From the NCBI GenBank assembly GCA_905214325.1, contig CAJMLT010000003.1:4736-68735 (forward strand): 64,000 bases of DNA, written 5' to 3'. How positions within the stretch are numbered: position 1 is the first letter of the stretch; the number at the start of each line of letters is the position of its first letter. This stretch comes from an uncultured bacterium (GTDB lineage: Bacteria > Actinomycetota > Coriobacteriia > Coriobacteriales > Eggerthellaceae). Shown piece after piece: positions 54,649 to 63,286 of this stretch. Position numbers and translations under genes: made by a program. The notes below the pieces were generated by a model. It had not been told where the DNA came from. It made no database searches and worked only from the letters and a program-made list of their open reading frames with translations.

Positions 54649-55488
54649 TTATTTCTCGCTTTCGACAACGTAGTCTTCGAGCGCATCGAGAGACATCGGA
54701 GAAATGGGGTTCTCACGAAAAACACCCGTGTAATCTTTCGAGTCGGGGAAGAGCGCGGTCATATCCACCTCTTCAGCCGAGACACCACGTGAGAGAGCGA
54801 AGGATTCGCGCATGACATACCAAACACATCCTTCCAGGCGCTCCTCCTTAGCCAGAAAATCGAATGAGGATACCTCGATGGGGTCACCGAACGTCGCGGT
54901 GATTTTAGGAAAGCGGAAGAACTTACCCTTCTGCTTCACAAGATCGATATTGGTGAGGCCCAAAGGAATCAGCGGAGCTTTCCCCATACGGGCCATAAGT
55001 GCAGCCCCACCGTGCAGGGAGGGAATCTTGTCGCCCTTTCCCCGACGGGTGCCTTCGGGGAACACCCCGAGAAGTTCACCGTTCTTCAGAATACGTGTAG
55101 CCCGTTTGATGGCGGTTCTGTCCGCTGAATCCCGTTTGACGGGAATAGCCCCCACCCGGGAGAGTATCTGCCCGAACAAACCACCCGCGATATCGAAAAG
55201 CGAATCCCTCCCCAAAAGACGAATCCACTGTCGGGGACGCGCGGAAAGAAAGATGATGACCACATCGAGGTAGGACACATGGGGCGCGACGACGACCGCC
55301 CCGCGCTTCTTTCCTTCGAAAGCCCGCAGAACCTCTTGATTGTCGATGCGATAACGGAAAAGGATTTTACAGAGAAAACCGAAGAGACCGGAAAAAAAAC
55401 GACCCCACCCATGGGGAATTTCGTCGCTCGTGTCGTTGCCGCCCAACGATTTATCCCACAACTGTTCACGGGAATAGAATAAAGCCAT
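54649..55488 (-). CDS. plsC: 1-acyl-sn-glycerol-3-phosphate acyltransferase (PlsC-like)
   Basis: 279 residues of the LPLAT family. The HX4D catalytic motif is VAPHVSYLDVVIIF, the substrate motif FPEGTRRGKGDKIPS, and one hydrophobic segment near residues 30-50 (FFSGLFGFLCKILFRY) would anchor it to the membrane. It acylates the lysophosphatidate produced by PlsY. About 60 residues longer than a minimal PlsC owing to a C-terminal extension. Sits between cmk and ispH, as in several Gram-positive groups. Confidence 0.92.
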   Translation of the reverse strand: MALFYSREQLWDKSLGGNDTSDEIPHGWGRFFSGLFGFLCKILFRYRIDNQEVLRAFEGKKRGAVVVAPHVSYLDVVIIFLSARPRQWIRLLGRDSLFDIAGGLFGQILSRVGAIPVKRDSADRTAIKRATRILKNGELLGVFPEGTRRGKGDKIPSLHGGAALMARMGKAPLIPLGLTNIDLVKQKGKFFRFPKITATFGDPIEVSSFDFLAKEERLEGCVWYVMRESFALSRGVSAEEVDMTALFPDSKDYTGVFRENPISPMSLDALEDYVVESEK

Positions 55489-55491
55489 GCG

Positions 55492-56166
55492 TCAAGACAT
55501 CCTTTTGCGCGCCATCGAACAGATACGATCGATGATATCTTCGATATAGGAATCGGTGGAGTCGAGGTGTAGAGCATCTTCAGCCTGCATCAAAGGAGAA
55601 GCCTCACGATTCGAATCAACCGTATCGCGGCGTTCGATATCGGCAAGCACCTCCCTATAGTCGATGGAGCCGACCCCCCGATCAACATTCTGGCGGACAC
55701 GACGATGGGCACGCTCTTCGGCGGAGGCGGTTAGAAACACCTTCACTTCCGCTTCGGGAAAAACGACCGTTGCGATATCGCGTCCCTCCACCACGTAATT
55801 TCCCGCCTCACCGATACGACGCTGCTGTTCGACAAGAGCTTCGCGCACGGCGGGAACCGCCGAAACAGGGGAAACCGCCTTGTCTATTTCCGCGCTACGT
55901 ATCGCGTCGGTTATCTCAGCCCCATCGATAAAGACACGACGAGCAACGGGATTACCCGATTCGTGACCGAAGGATATCTCACAATCGAGGGCTACTTTTC
56001 CAAGAGCGTCCCCGTCATCGAGAGACACACCCCGTTGCAAAGCCTTCCACGCAACCGCGCGATACATCGCCCCGGTATCCAAACAGGAAAAACCCAGCTT
56101 ACGGGCTACCGCCTTCGCGACGGTTGATTTTCCCGCACCCGAAGGACCATCTATTGCAATGATCAT
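55492..56166 (-). CDS. cmk: Cytidylate kinase
   Basis: 224 residues phosphorylating CMP and dCMP. The P-loop is AIDGPSGAGKSTVAKAVA at residues 4-21; LDTGAMYRAVAWKAL, VVEGRDIATVVFPEAEVKVF and YREVLADIERRD are family signatures. The ATG overlaps the aroA 3' end (ATGA), continuing the coupled run aroA-cmk-plsC-ispH. Confidence 0.95.
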   Translation of the reverse strand: MIIAIDGPSGAGKSTVAKAVARKLGFSCLDTGAMYRAVAWKALQRGVSLDDGDALGKVALDCEISFGHESGNPVARRVFIDGAEITDAIRSAEIDKAVSPVSAVPAVREALVEQQRRIGEAGNYVVEGRDIATVVFPEAEVKVFLTASAEERAHRRVRQNVDRGVGSIDYREVLADIERRDTVDSNREASPLMQAEDALHLDSTDSYIEDIIDRICSMARKRMS

Positions 56167-57491
56167 CGTGCCAACCTTTCAAGACTCGTGAGGAACTGAG
56201 GGAAACTGACCTTAACCGAATCGAAATCAACAATATCGACCGCCTGATCACCGCAAAGGCCCACAAGGGCCCACGTCATGGCCAGACGATGATCCTTACG
56301 GGAATCGAAGACAAGCCCTTCGGGAATCCGAAGATCGGGCTGTCCCTCGATGAACAGATCATCGTTTTCGCTCCACGCGTTGACACCGAGAAGACCCAAT
56401 CCCTCGATGACGGCCTCCAAACGGTTCGATTCTTTCTTGCTGAGCTCGGAAACCCCCCTGAACACCGTCATTCCCGAAGCGAAGGCGGCAACAAGGGAAA
56501 GGACGGGAATCTCATCGATAACGCTGGCGATATGCTGGGAGGGAATCTCGCAACCGACGAGACGATCGCTGTAGGCAGCCTCGATCATACCGTAAGGCTC
56601 CTTGCCCTCAGCCCCCATATGACGCACTTCGACGGAAGCCCCCATGCGCTCAAGCGTGCGGGTGAACCCTATACGCGCTGTATTGAGGCTCACATTCTCT
56701 ATCTGAATGGAGCTCCCCTTTTTAAGAAGAGCAGCACAGATCAAAAACGCTGCAGAGGAAGGATCACCGGGAACATCGACTTCCGAGGCACGGAGAACGA
56801 CCGGACCCCGCACCGAAGCACTTCGATACGCCGCCGAAGTTTCGGCTCCGTATTCGGGCAACATCAATTCGGTGTGATTGCGTGAAGGAGCCGGTTCGTT
56901 TACCGTCGTCACCCCATCGGCCGACAAGCCGGCAAGAAGCACAGCCGTCTTCAACTGGGCGGATGCCATGGGGGCATCGTAGGTCATGGCCTTCAGCTGT
57001 TCGGTTCCCGTCTCAACCACGGGAAGATGCTCGGTCATCTCGGGCTCGAAACGCACCCCCATCTTCATGAGGGGAGCTATGATGCGGCGCATCGGCCTCG
57101 TCTTGAGAGAGTCGTCACCGGTTATCTCGACACGCACAGGCCAAGGCGCCAAAACCCCCATCAACAAACGGGCGGTCGTACCCGAATTACCACAGTCGAT
57201 GGGACCATCGGGTTGATTCGGGCCCTTCGCCCCCCACCCCGTGATGCCCCCTGCGAGAGATCCGTCTATCTGGCGCTCCAAACTGACCTGAGCACCGAGG
57301 GCACGAACGGCCGCCAGAGACGAACGGATATCGGCCGAATCCAGCACCCCCGTCAAGCGGGATGTCCCCTCAGCCATAGCCGAGAAGAGAATGGCTCGAT
57401 GGGATATGGACTTATCACCGGGAACCCGCAAGGACCCATCGAGAGGAGCTGACAGGGGTTCGATGTGGGTTGTATTCAAGGGCTTAGTCAT
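56163..57491 (-). CDS. aroA: 3-phosphoshikimate 1-carboxyvinyltransferase (EPSP synthase)
   Basis: 442-residue shikimate-pathway enzyme. RVPGDKSISHRAILFSAMAE at the N-terminus, DCGNSGTTARLLMGVL near residue 100, and the later DEIPVLSLVAAFASG and DHRLAMTWALVG segments are the family signatures. Its 5' end overlaps the tyrA stop by eight bases, so it is translated with prephenate dehydrogenase. With tyrA it accounts for two steps of aromatic amino acid synthesis in this window. Confidence 0.95.
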   Translation of the reverse strand: MTKPLNTTHIEPLSAPLDGSLRVPGDKSISHRAILFSAMAEGTSRLTGVLDSADIRSSLAAVRALGAQVSLERQIDGSLAGGITGWGAKGPNQPDGPIDCGNSGTTARLLMGVLAPWPVRVEITGDDSLKTRPMRRIIAPLMKMGVRFEPEMTEHLPVVETGTEQLKAMTYDAPMASAQLKTAVLLAGLSADGVTTVNEPAPSRNHTELMLPEYGAETSAAYRSASVRGPVVLRASEVDVPGDPSSAAFLICAALLKKGSSIQIENVSLNTARIGFTRTLERMGASVEVRHMGAEGKEPYGMIEAAYSDRLVGCEIPSQHIASVIDEIPVLSLVAAFASGMTVFRGVSELSKKESNRLEAVIEGLGLLGVNAWSENDDLFIEGQPDLRIPEGLVFDSRKDHRLAMTWALVGLCGDQAVDIVDFDSVKVSFPQFLTSLERLAR

Positions 57492-58626
57492 GGTCGCTCT
57501 CCTTTGAAAACAGGGGATTGAATGAAATACTGAATCCGGCTTTGATGAGCTGGGTGGATAGCTTTCCGATGTCGCCTTCGTCGGTCAGAACCAGGCTGAG
57601 AACTGCGCTGGAAGAAGTAATATGGTCGATCTCGATCGACTGGATATTGCAACCGACCTGACTCGCGATCGTCGTGACCTCAGCCACGATTCCCTTGCGA
57701 TCCGTAAGGGGAATGCGCACTTCGAGAAGATCTTCGGTGGCGGGAACCCATTTGACGGGCAGCGAGCGCCGTGCGTCGGCGGCGCGCTGGAGAAGGCGGG
57801 AAAACTCTTTTTCGTCAGCCTGTTCGAGTGCATCGGAAAATTCCTTCAAGATGGTTTGCACCTCTTTGAGACCCTCGACGATAGCCTGTGAATTATCGAA
57901 GGCGATACCGGTCCAAAGGGCGGGGGAACCCGCAGCGATGCGCGTCGAGTCCTTGAAACCTCCGGCGGCAAGACGAAACAGGGCTTCTTGGTCTCCCGCA
58001 TGACGAACCGCCAGTTCAACCAAGGAAGAAGCGACGAAATGGGGAACATGACTCACGATGGCAACCGCCTCATCGTGATTTTCCCGCGAGAGGGCGACCA
58101 CACGGGCTCCCAACGAAGTAAGCATCTCATGAAGCGCGGCGAAAAGCTCGGCAGGGGTGGTTTCGTCGGGGCACAGCACCCAATGAGCCCCTTGGAACAG
58201 ATCCTCCCGAGCACCGGCTATACCGCTTTTTTCAGAACCCGACATCGGATGACCGGGAATGTAGTTATCGGGATATCTTAAAAGATTCTGGGCCTCTTGT
58301 ACGACCAGAGCCTTCGTGGAACAGGCATCGGTGACGATACCTTTATAATCGCTTTCGGCGATCAAGGCGAAGTAGTCGGGAGCACAGGACACCGGGGTGG
58401 CTATCATTATCAGATCGACCGTCGGAAACACGTCGACCAAAACGGAATCATCGGAGAGAAATCCCTCATCGATCCAACCGCGCTCCCTACCCTGATCGAG
58501 CGCGTCGGAACAACGATCGATACCGACGATTCTCGCTGCGGGATATGCTCTACGATAGGCGGCGGCAAACGATGCGCCGATAAGACCGAAACCGACCACT
58601 GCAACGGATTTGAACTGGCTACTCAT
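57484..58626 (-). CDS. tyrA: Prephenate dehydrogenase TyrA
   Basis: 380 residues from the ATG at 58624-58626 (MSSQFKSVAVVGFGLIGASF). The NAD-binding VVGFGLIGASFAAAYRRA, the active-site region GHPMSGSEKSGIAGAREDLF and the helical dimerisation domain are visible. A C-terminal ACT domain (VRIPLTDRKGIVAEVTTIAS) implies feedback control by tyrosine. Makes 4-hydroxyphenylpyruvate. Overlaps aroA. Confidence 0.93.
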   Translation of the reverse strand: MSSQFKSVAVVGFGLIGASFAAAYRRAYPAARIVGIDRCSDALDQGRERGWIDEGFLSDDSVLVDVFPTVDLIMIATPVSCAPDYFALIAESDYKGIVTDACSTKALVVQEAQNLLRYPDNYIPGHPMSGSEKSGIAGAREDLFQGAHWVLCPDETTPAELFAALHEMLTSLGARVVALSRENHDEAVAIVSHVPHFVASSLVELAVRHAGDQEALFRLAAGGFKDSTRIAAGSPALWTGIAFDNSQAIVEGLKEVQTILKEFSDALEQADEKEFSRLLQRAADARRSLPVKWVPATEDLLEVRIPLTDRKGIVAEVTTIASQVGCNIQSIEIDHITSSSAVLSLVLTDEGDIGKLSTQLIKAGFSISFNPLFSKESDHD

Positions 58627-58693
58627 AGATTCTCTTACCTGACTTCTCTTCGACACCCATCGTATTCGATGTATCAATTCTAGCACGGGGTCA

Positions 58694-59449
58694 TCAAAGA
58701 ACAGATGAGAGCTCTTCTATCTCCTCCGAGGTAAGGACCCGATACTCTCCCAGCTCAAGATCACCCAAACCAAGCGGCCCGAAAAGACTGCGATGGAGCG
58801 TACGAACGGGATGACCCACGGCCTCGCACATGCGACGAACCTGTCTCTTACGTCCTTCGTGAATCGTAATCTCCAGACAGGTGGTGTTCTTCGGGTGGCG
58901 CGATGATCCGAAATCGACACGGGCAGGCTGAGTCATACCATCTTCAAGCTCGATTCCCACACGCAAACGCTCCACGTCATCCGACGACACCTTGCCCTCA
59001 ACAAGCGCTTCATAGGTTTTCTCGACATGCCTACTCGGATGGAGAAGCGCGTTACCCAGTTCACCATCGGTCGTGAACAAAAGCAAACCCGTCGTATCCT
59101 TATCGAGCCGTCCGACGGGAAAAAGAGACGGATAGCGGTCAAGGGGAAGTAGGTCGGCAACACAGGGCCTGGCAAAAGGGTCGGCCATGGTGGTAAGGTA
59201 GCCCGCCGGTTTATTGAGCATGATGACGACCGTCTGATCGACAAGCGCAACGGATTCTCCATCGAGACGAACATCGTCGGTACCGGGTCGCACCTTCGTG
59301 CCCAACAGCGAAACCACCTGTCCGTTCACGCTTACCCGACCATCGAGGATCAGCGCCTCGCAAGCCCGCCTGCTCGCCACCCCTGAGCGAGCAAGATACT
59401 TTTGAAGGCGCATGGGGGTAGCATCATCTCTGTCGTCAGTCCTCTTCAA
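58694..59449 (-). CDS. rluB: 23S rRNA pseudouridine synthase (RluB/RsuA family)
   Basis: 251 residues. N-terminal S4 domain (RLQKYLARSGVASRRACEAL) and the pseudouridine synthase domain with the catalytic Asp in VGRLDKDTTGLLLFTTDGEL. The start is placed at a TTG (59447-59449) with AGGGA seven bases upstream, inside the scpB 3' end (14-base overlap); an ATG 12 codons later has no ribosome binding site. The scpA-scpB-rluB order is common in Gram-positive bacteria. Confidence 0.9.
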   Translation of the reverse strand: MKRTDDRDDATPMRLQKYLARSGVASRRACEALILDGRVSVNGQVVSLLGTKVRPGTDDVRLDGESVALVDQTVVIMLNKPAGYLTTMADPFARPCVADLLPLDRYPSLFPVGRLDKDTTGLLLFTTDGELGNALLHPSRHVEKTYEALVEGKVSSDDVERLRVGIELEDGMTQPARVDFGSSRHPKNTTCLEITIHEGRKRQVRRMCEAVGHPVRTLHRSLFGPLGLGDLELGEYRVLTSEEIEELSSVL

Positions 59450-60188
59450 AGATCAATCCCTCGAAATCGATCTTCTCGACCACGCCGGCACTCGAACTCA
59501 GCGCATCGGAAAGCATCGTCTGCATTGCCTGCTGCATGGATTCACCCCGAGCTCGGTTCGGTTCATCGCTCCCCTCTTCGAGAGGAGATTCGTAAGTATA
59601 GTCGCTGCGAACCACCTTGAGCCTATCGGCGATAAACGCCCGCGTGTCTTCATCGGGGGCGAACATTTCAAGATCGGGAAGATCGGCAACCGATCGCAAC
59701 CCGAACTTCTCCAAGAAGGTCCGCGTGGTCGCATAGAGAACGGGATTACCCGGGCTATCCTGCACTCCCGCCTCACGGAGGAGCCCTTTCTCCAACAGGG
59801 AATTGACCGAACTATCGGATGTGACTCCGCGAATCGATGCGATACCGTTGCGGGTGACGGGCTGACAGTACGCCACGATCGCCAAAGTCTCAAGAGCCGC
59901 CTGGGTCAGTTTGCGCGTATCCCATGACAGAACATAGGTTTCGATGAGCTCGTGATAGCGAGGATGCGTCGAAAGACGCCACCCACCGGCCACCTCCTGA
60001 AGCTGGATTCCCCGATCGTCTTCTTTGAGATTGTTCTGCAGGGAGAGCAACGCATCTTGAACCTGCGCCGGGTCTATCTGCAGCATATCGGCGAGAGTCA
60101 ATATCCCAACGGGCTCATCACTGACGAAGAGCATTGCCTCGATAGCCCCCCGTATCTGACCCTTATCCGATCCCTGTAACATAGCCAC
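59436..60188 (-). CDS. scpB: Segregation and condensation protein B
   Basis: 250 residues with two winged-helix domains (AIEAMLFVSDEPVGILTLAD, and TQAALETLAIVAYCQPVTRN, then GIASIRGVTSD). The C-terminal third is acidic and variable. A kleisin-associated subunit of the SMC condensin complex. Eleven bases after scpA and overlapping rluB. The smc gene is not in the window. Confidence 0.93.
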   Translation of the reverse strand: MAMLQGSDKGQIRGAIEAMLFVSDEPVGILTLADMLQIDPAQVQDALLSLQNNLKEDDRGIQLQEVAGGWRLSTHPRYHELIETYVLSWDTRKLTQAALETLAIVAYCQPVTRNGIASIRGVTSDSSVNSLLEKGLLREAGVQDSPGNPVLYATTRTFLEKFGLRSVADLPDLEMFAPDEDTRAFIADRLKVVRSDYTYESPLEEGSDEPNRARGESMQQAMQTMLSDALSSSAGVVEKIDFEGLIFEED

Positions 60189-60199
60189 TCCGAACCTCT

Positions 60200-60985
60200 C
60201 TATTCCTTCACCGAGTCAAAGGTTTCATTCTGCAAGACGACATCATCGCATCCTTCCAGATAGGTGATGTCGATATCACCGAAAAGTTCGCTTTGTTCAA
60301 ACGAGACGAGAGAACGCTTGAACAATTCGAGTATCGCAAGAAACGTCACCACCACAAGATGAGGATCGCGCTCTTCGTTGAGACACTCGGAAAAAGACAG
60401 GCGTCCACACTCCTTGAGACGCCCGTAGATCGTTTCGATCTGGGTTTCGACGGGAATCACCCGGGCGGCGATATGTTCGGACTCCAACAAAAACACATCG
60501 CGCCGAGCGAAACATCGAGCACAAAGATCACCTAGGTCCTCGAGCTCCACCCCTTCGAGATAATCCGGAACGAGATTAAGAAAGCTACGATCGGGCCCAT
60601 AGGGGCGCGTATGAAGTTTCGCTTCGGCGTCGAAACGTGCCTGCAGGGCATTGGCGGCGTTCTTGAATTTCTTATATTCGATAAGATGCCCGACGAGGGC
60701 ATCCCGCATCTCGCTCGGCGAATAATCCTCCAGCTCCTCGGCGATATCGGGTTTCTCCTGAGGAATGAGACTGGCCGCCTTGATTTCGAGCAGTGTCGAT
60801 GCCACCAACACGAAGTCACTGGCCACATCGAGGTCGACATTGCGCATACGCTTCACTTCGGCAAGATACTGATCGGTGATATCCGTTATGGAAATCGATC
60901 CGATATCGACCTTCTGCCTACTCACCAGATACAGAAGCAGATCAAAAGGGCCTTCGAAACTTTCGATGCGAACTTTATACGACAC
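60200..60985 (-). CDS. scpA: Segregation and condensation protein A (kleisin)
   Basis: 261 residues. The N-terminal IESFEGPFDLLLYLVSRQKVDI and the ISITDITDQYLAEVK segment are the kleisin signature; the C-terminal winged helix is near residues 190-250. It bridges SMC heads with ScpB to form the bacterial condensin. It precedes scpB and follows trpS in transcription order, with a 28-base gap. Confidence 0.94.
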   Translation of the reverse strand: MSYKVRIESFEGPFDLLLYLVSRQKVDIGSISITDITDQYLAEVKRMRNVDLDVASDFVLVASTLLEIKAASLIPQEKPDIAEELEDYSPSEMRDALVGHLIEYKKFKNAANALQARFDAEAKLHTRPYGPDRSFLNLVPDYLEGVELEDLGDLCARCFARRDVFLLESEHIAARVIPVETQIETIYGRLKECGRLSFSECLNEERDPHLVVVTFLAILELFKRSLVSFEQSELFGDIDITYLEGCDDVVLQNETFDSVKE

Positions 60986-61013
60986 GATCTCTACAATGCT
61001 TTCCCGTGTTCGA

Positions 61014-62075
61014 CTACCACATGCTCACGGGCATGTTCATAGCCTCACGACATGAAGAGATGGTCTCCTGCGCCTTCGGACGGGCCTTGCGGGCTCCCTT
61101 TTCCAAAACATCCTGAGCGAAACCGGGAATAGCCGCAAGTTCACTGCGCTTTCGGCGGAAGTCGGCAAGATAGTCGACGAGATCGTCGGCAAACTTCTTC
61201 TTATGGGCAACACAACCACAGGTGGCGTTGCGACAAGCACAATCGAACTCGGCGATGACATCCTGGTCGCCGATAAGCTTGTGAATCATATGCAAAGGAC
61301 AGATATCGGGATCTCCCGGATCGGTCTTCAGTTTACGGGCGGGGTCAGTCATGCAGGACATGGCCTTCTTACGCAACTCCTCCTCGCTATCGGAGATGAA
61401 AATCGCATTGCCGTAACTCTTCGACATCTTTCGACCATCGAGACCAGGAACCTTGGCCCCTTCTTCGGAAATCAACGCTTCGGGTTCGAGGAGCGGTCCT
61501 TTGACCAAGTCTTCACCATCACCCTTGCCACCCTTGATCACTTCACCATAGGTGTAATTGAAGCGTCGAACGATCTCTCGATTGAGTTCGAGGTGGGGCA
61601 ACTGATCGGCACCGACCGGAACCTTGTTCGCACGCATGACGGCGATGTCGGCGCTCATCAACATGGGGTATTGGAAAAATCCGACATTACCCAGATCCTT
61701 GTCGGCTATTTGGGTCTGCTGCTCTTTGTAGGTGGGAACCCGCTCGAGCCAGCCCATCGGAGTGACCATCGAGAAATAGAGATTGAGTTCGGCGACCTCG
61801 GGGATATCGGATTGGCGGTAGATAACCGACTGATCGGGATCCATGCCGGCAGCGCACCAATCGAGAACCATCTCTTCCGTAAAGGTGACGACCTTACTCG
61901 GATCGGCCCAATCGCTCGTCAAAGCATGCCAATCGGCTACGAAGAAATACACCTCTTCGAACTCATGTTGCAATCTGAGCATATTCTGCAGGTTGCCGAA
62001 CCAATGACCGAGGTGCATTTTCCCCGTGGGACGATACCCCGTCAGAATGATGTCTTGTGTCTCTTTCGAATCCAT
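61014..62075 (-). CDS. trpS: Tryptophanyl-tRNA synthetase with Cys-rich iron-sulfur-type insertion
   Basis: 353 residues from the ATG at 62073-62075 (MDSKETQDIILTGYRPTGKM), with AAAGAGAG upstream. Class I: HIGH-type GYRPTGKMHLGHWFGN and KMSKS as GRKMSKSYGNAIF. The anticodon-side region has a Cys cluster, DICPLHMIH...FDCACRNATCGCVAHKKK, that lines up with the [4Fe-4S] motif C-x22-C-x6-C-x2-C of Thermotoga maritima TrpRS as C-x21-C-x6-C-x2-H, with two extra cysteines. The last ligand is His instead of Cys, so the ligand set is uncertain. Otherwise normal. Confidence 0.93.
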   Translation of the reverse strand: MDSKETQDIILTGYRPTGKMHLGHWFGNLQNMLRLQHEFEEVYFFVADWHALTSDWADPSKVVTFTEEMVLDWCAAGMDPDQSVIYRQSDIPEVAELNLYFSMVTPMGWLERVPTYKEQQTQIADKDLGNVGFFQYPMLMSADIAVMRANKVPVGADQLPHLELNREIVRRFNYTYGEVIKGGKGDGEDLVKGPLLEPEALISEEGAKVPGLDGRKMSKSYGNAIFISDSEEELRKKAMSCMTDPARKLKTDPGDPDICPLHMIHKLIGDQDVIAEFDCACRNATCGCVAHKKKFADDLVDYLADFRRKRSELAAIPGFAQDVLEKGARKARPKAQETISSCREAMNMPVSMW

Positions 62076-62107
62076 GATCTCTCTTTTCCTGTCTTCTTGC
62101 GTCGAAA

Positions 62108-62743
62108 TCAAAACCGCGGTATCAGCAAACCCGATAAGTTACCCGCAGTGGCATTGAGGTAAAGACCGACAAGGTCGATGTGAAGGAAGTAGGGCACGGC
62201 GAACAATACCACCAAAAAGATGGGAAGCGCATAATGCTGTACCCGATAATACTGGGGAAGATACTTTTCCGGTAGGAAGAACCCGATTATCGAAGAGCCG
62301 TCGAGCGGCGGGATGGGAAGCAGATTGAAGAACATCAGATAGAGATTGATGAGTATGAAGATAGGAAGAAACGCCGCATAGAAATAAAGAAGGAAATCCG
62401 AAGAACTTCCCTGTACCACACCGTGAAGAGCGAACATGAGAGCCGATCCCACCAACGCCAGAAAAAGATTGGCCATAGGTCCGGCGAGGCCCACGATCAA
62501 ATCCCCTTTCCGAACATCTTTGAAGTTGTTGGGGTTATAGGGCACCGGTTTGGCGTAACCGAACACCGGTCCCCCCGTCAGGATAAGGATGGCGGGAAGG
62601 ATGACCGTGCCGAATGGATCGACATGCTTCAAAGGATTGAGGCTCAATCGTCCCTTATTCTTCGCCGTTTCATCACCGAGACGATAGGCGGCGAATCCAT
62701 GCATGAATTCATGGAATACGATTGCAGGAACGAAAGCACACAC
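62108..62743 (-). CDS. M50 site-2-protease-like zinc metallopeptidase
   Basis: 211-residue membrane protein. The zinc motif HExxH is HEFMH at residues 11-15 (VFHEFMHGFAAYRLGDETAK), and the third ligand region is NLLPIPPLDGSSI. About four hydrophobic stretches. The SLNPLKHVDPFGT segment and GLAGPMANL are typical of the short M50 proteins. The frame opens at a GTG (62741-62743) only ten codons before HExxH, with no good ribosome binding site and a TGA 11 codons upstream, so the N-terminus looks about eight residues short. Role unknown; possibly intramembrane proteolysis. Confidence 0.8.
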   Translation of the reverse strand: MCAFVPAIVFHEFMHGFAAYRLGDETAKNKGRLSLNPLKHVDPFGTVILPAILILTGGPVFGYAKPVPYNPNNFKDVRKGDLIVGLAGPMANLFLALVGSALMFALHGVVQGSSSDFLLYFYAAFLPIFILINLYLMFFNLLPIPPLDGSSIIGFFLPEKYLPQYYRVQHYALPIFLVVLFAVPYFLHIDLVGLYLNATAGNLSGLLIPRF

Positions 62744-62797
62744 ACTGCAGAGTATAGACCTGACCTAATAGGCAGTCATACGGTGAAAGTATACACC

Positions 62798-63286
62798 TTA
62801 CCCAAGTTGCGGAAAGCCGTTTTGTCTCAGGACTTCATAAACTCCAAGAGCAACCGCGTTGGAAAGGTTGAGTGACCTCACCTCACCCACCATGGGAATG
62901 CGCACACACCCCTGCGGAAAACGCGCCAATACCTGCGGTTCGATCCCCCTGCTTTCCCGTCCGAAAACAAGGTAGACCTCACCCGAAAACGTTTCCGCAT
63001 AGAAGTTTCTCTCCGTTTGACCGGTGAAGAACACCAGGTGCTTATCGGCGTGATCGACCAGAAACTCCTCCACGCAACGATGTCGCACCACCTTCACTTT
63101 GTCCCAATAGTCCAATCCCGCACGAGTAAGATTCTTCTGGGTGAGACGAAACCCCATAGGCTCCACCAAATGCAGGGTGGCTCCCGTGCAGGCGCATGTT
63201 CTGGCGATATTGCCGGCGTTTTGGGGAATTTCCGGCTCGAAGAGAACCACATGCAGGTCAAGGGGGGCGGCAGGTGAATCGCTCAT
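62798..63286 (-). CDS. trmL: tRNA (cytidine/uridine-2'-O-)-methyltransferase TrmL (SPOUT family)
   Basis: 162 residues. The family N-terminus LHVVLFEPEIPQNAGNIART, the catalytic GFRLTQKNLTRAGLDYW region, and the SAM knot LVFGRESRGIEPQVLARF followed by IPMVGEVRSLNLSNAVALGVYEVLRQ are all clear. It 2'-O-methylates nucleotide 34 of Leu tRNAs. The start directly follows the stop of the ABC-F gene. Confidence 0.92.
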   Translation of the reverse strand: MSDSPAAPLDLHVVLFEPEIPQNAGNIARTCACTGATLHLVEPMGFRLTQKNLTRAGLDYWDKVKVVRHRCVEEFLVDHADKHLVFFTGQTERNFYAETFSGEVYLVFGRESRGIEPQVLARFPQGCVRIPMVGEVRSLNLSNAVALGVYEVLRQNGFPQLG

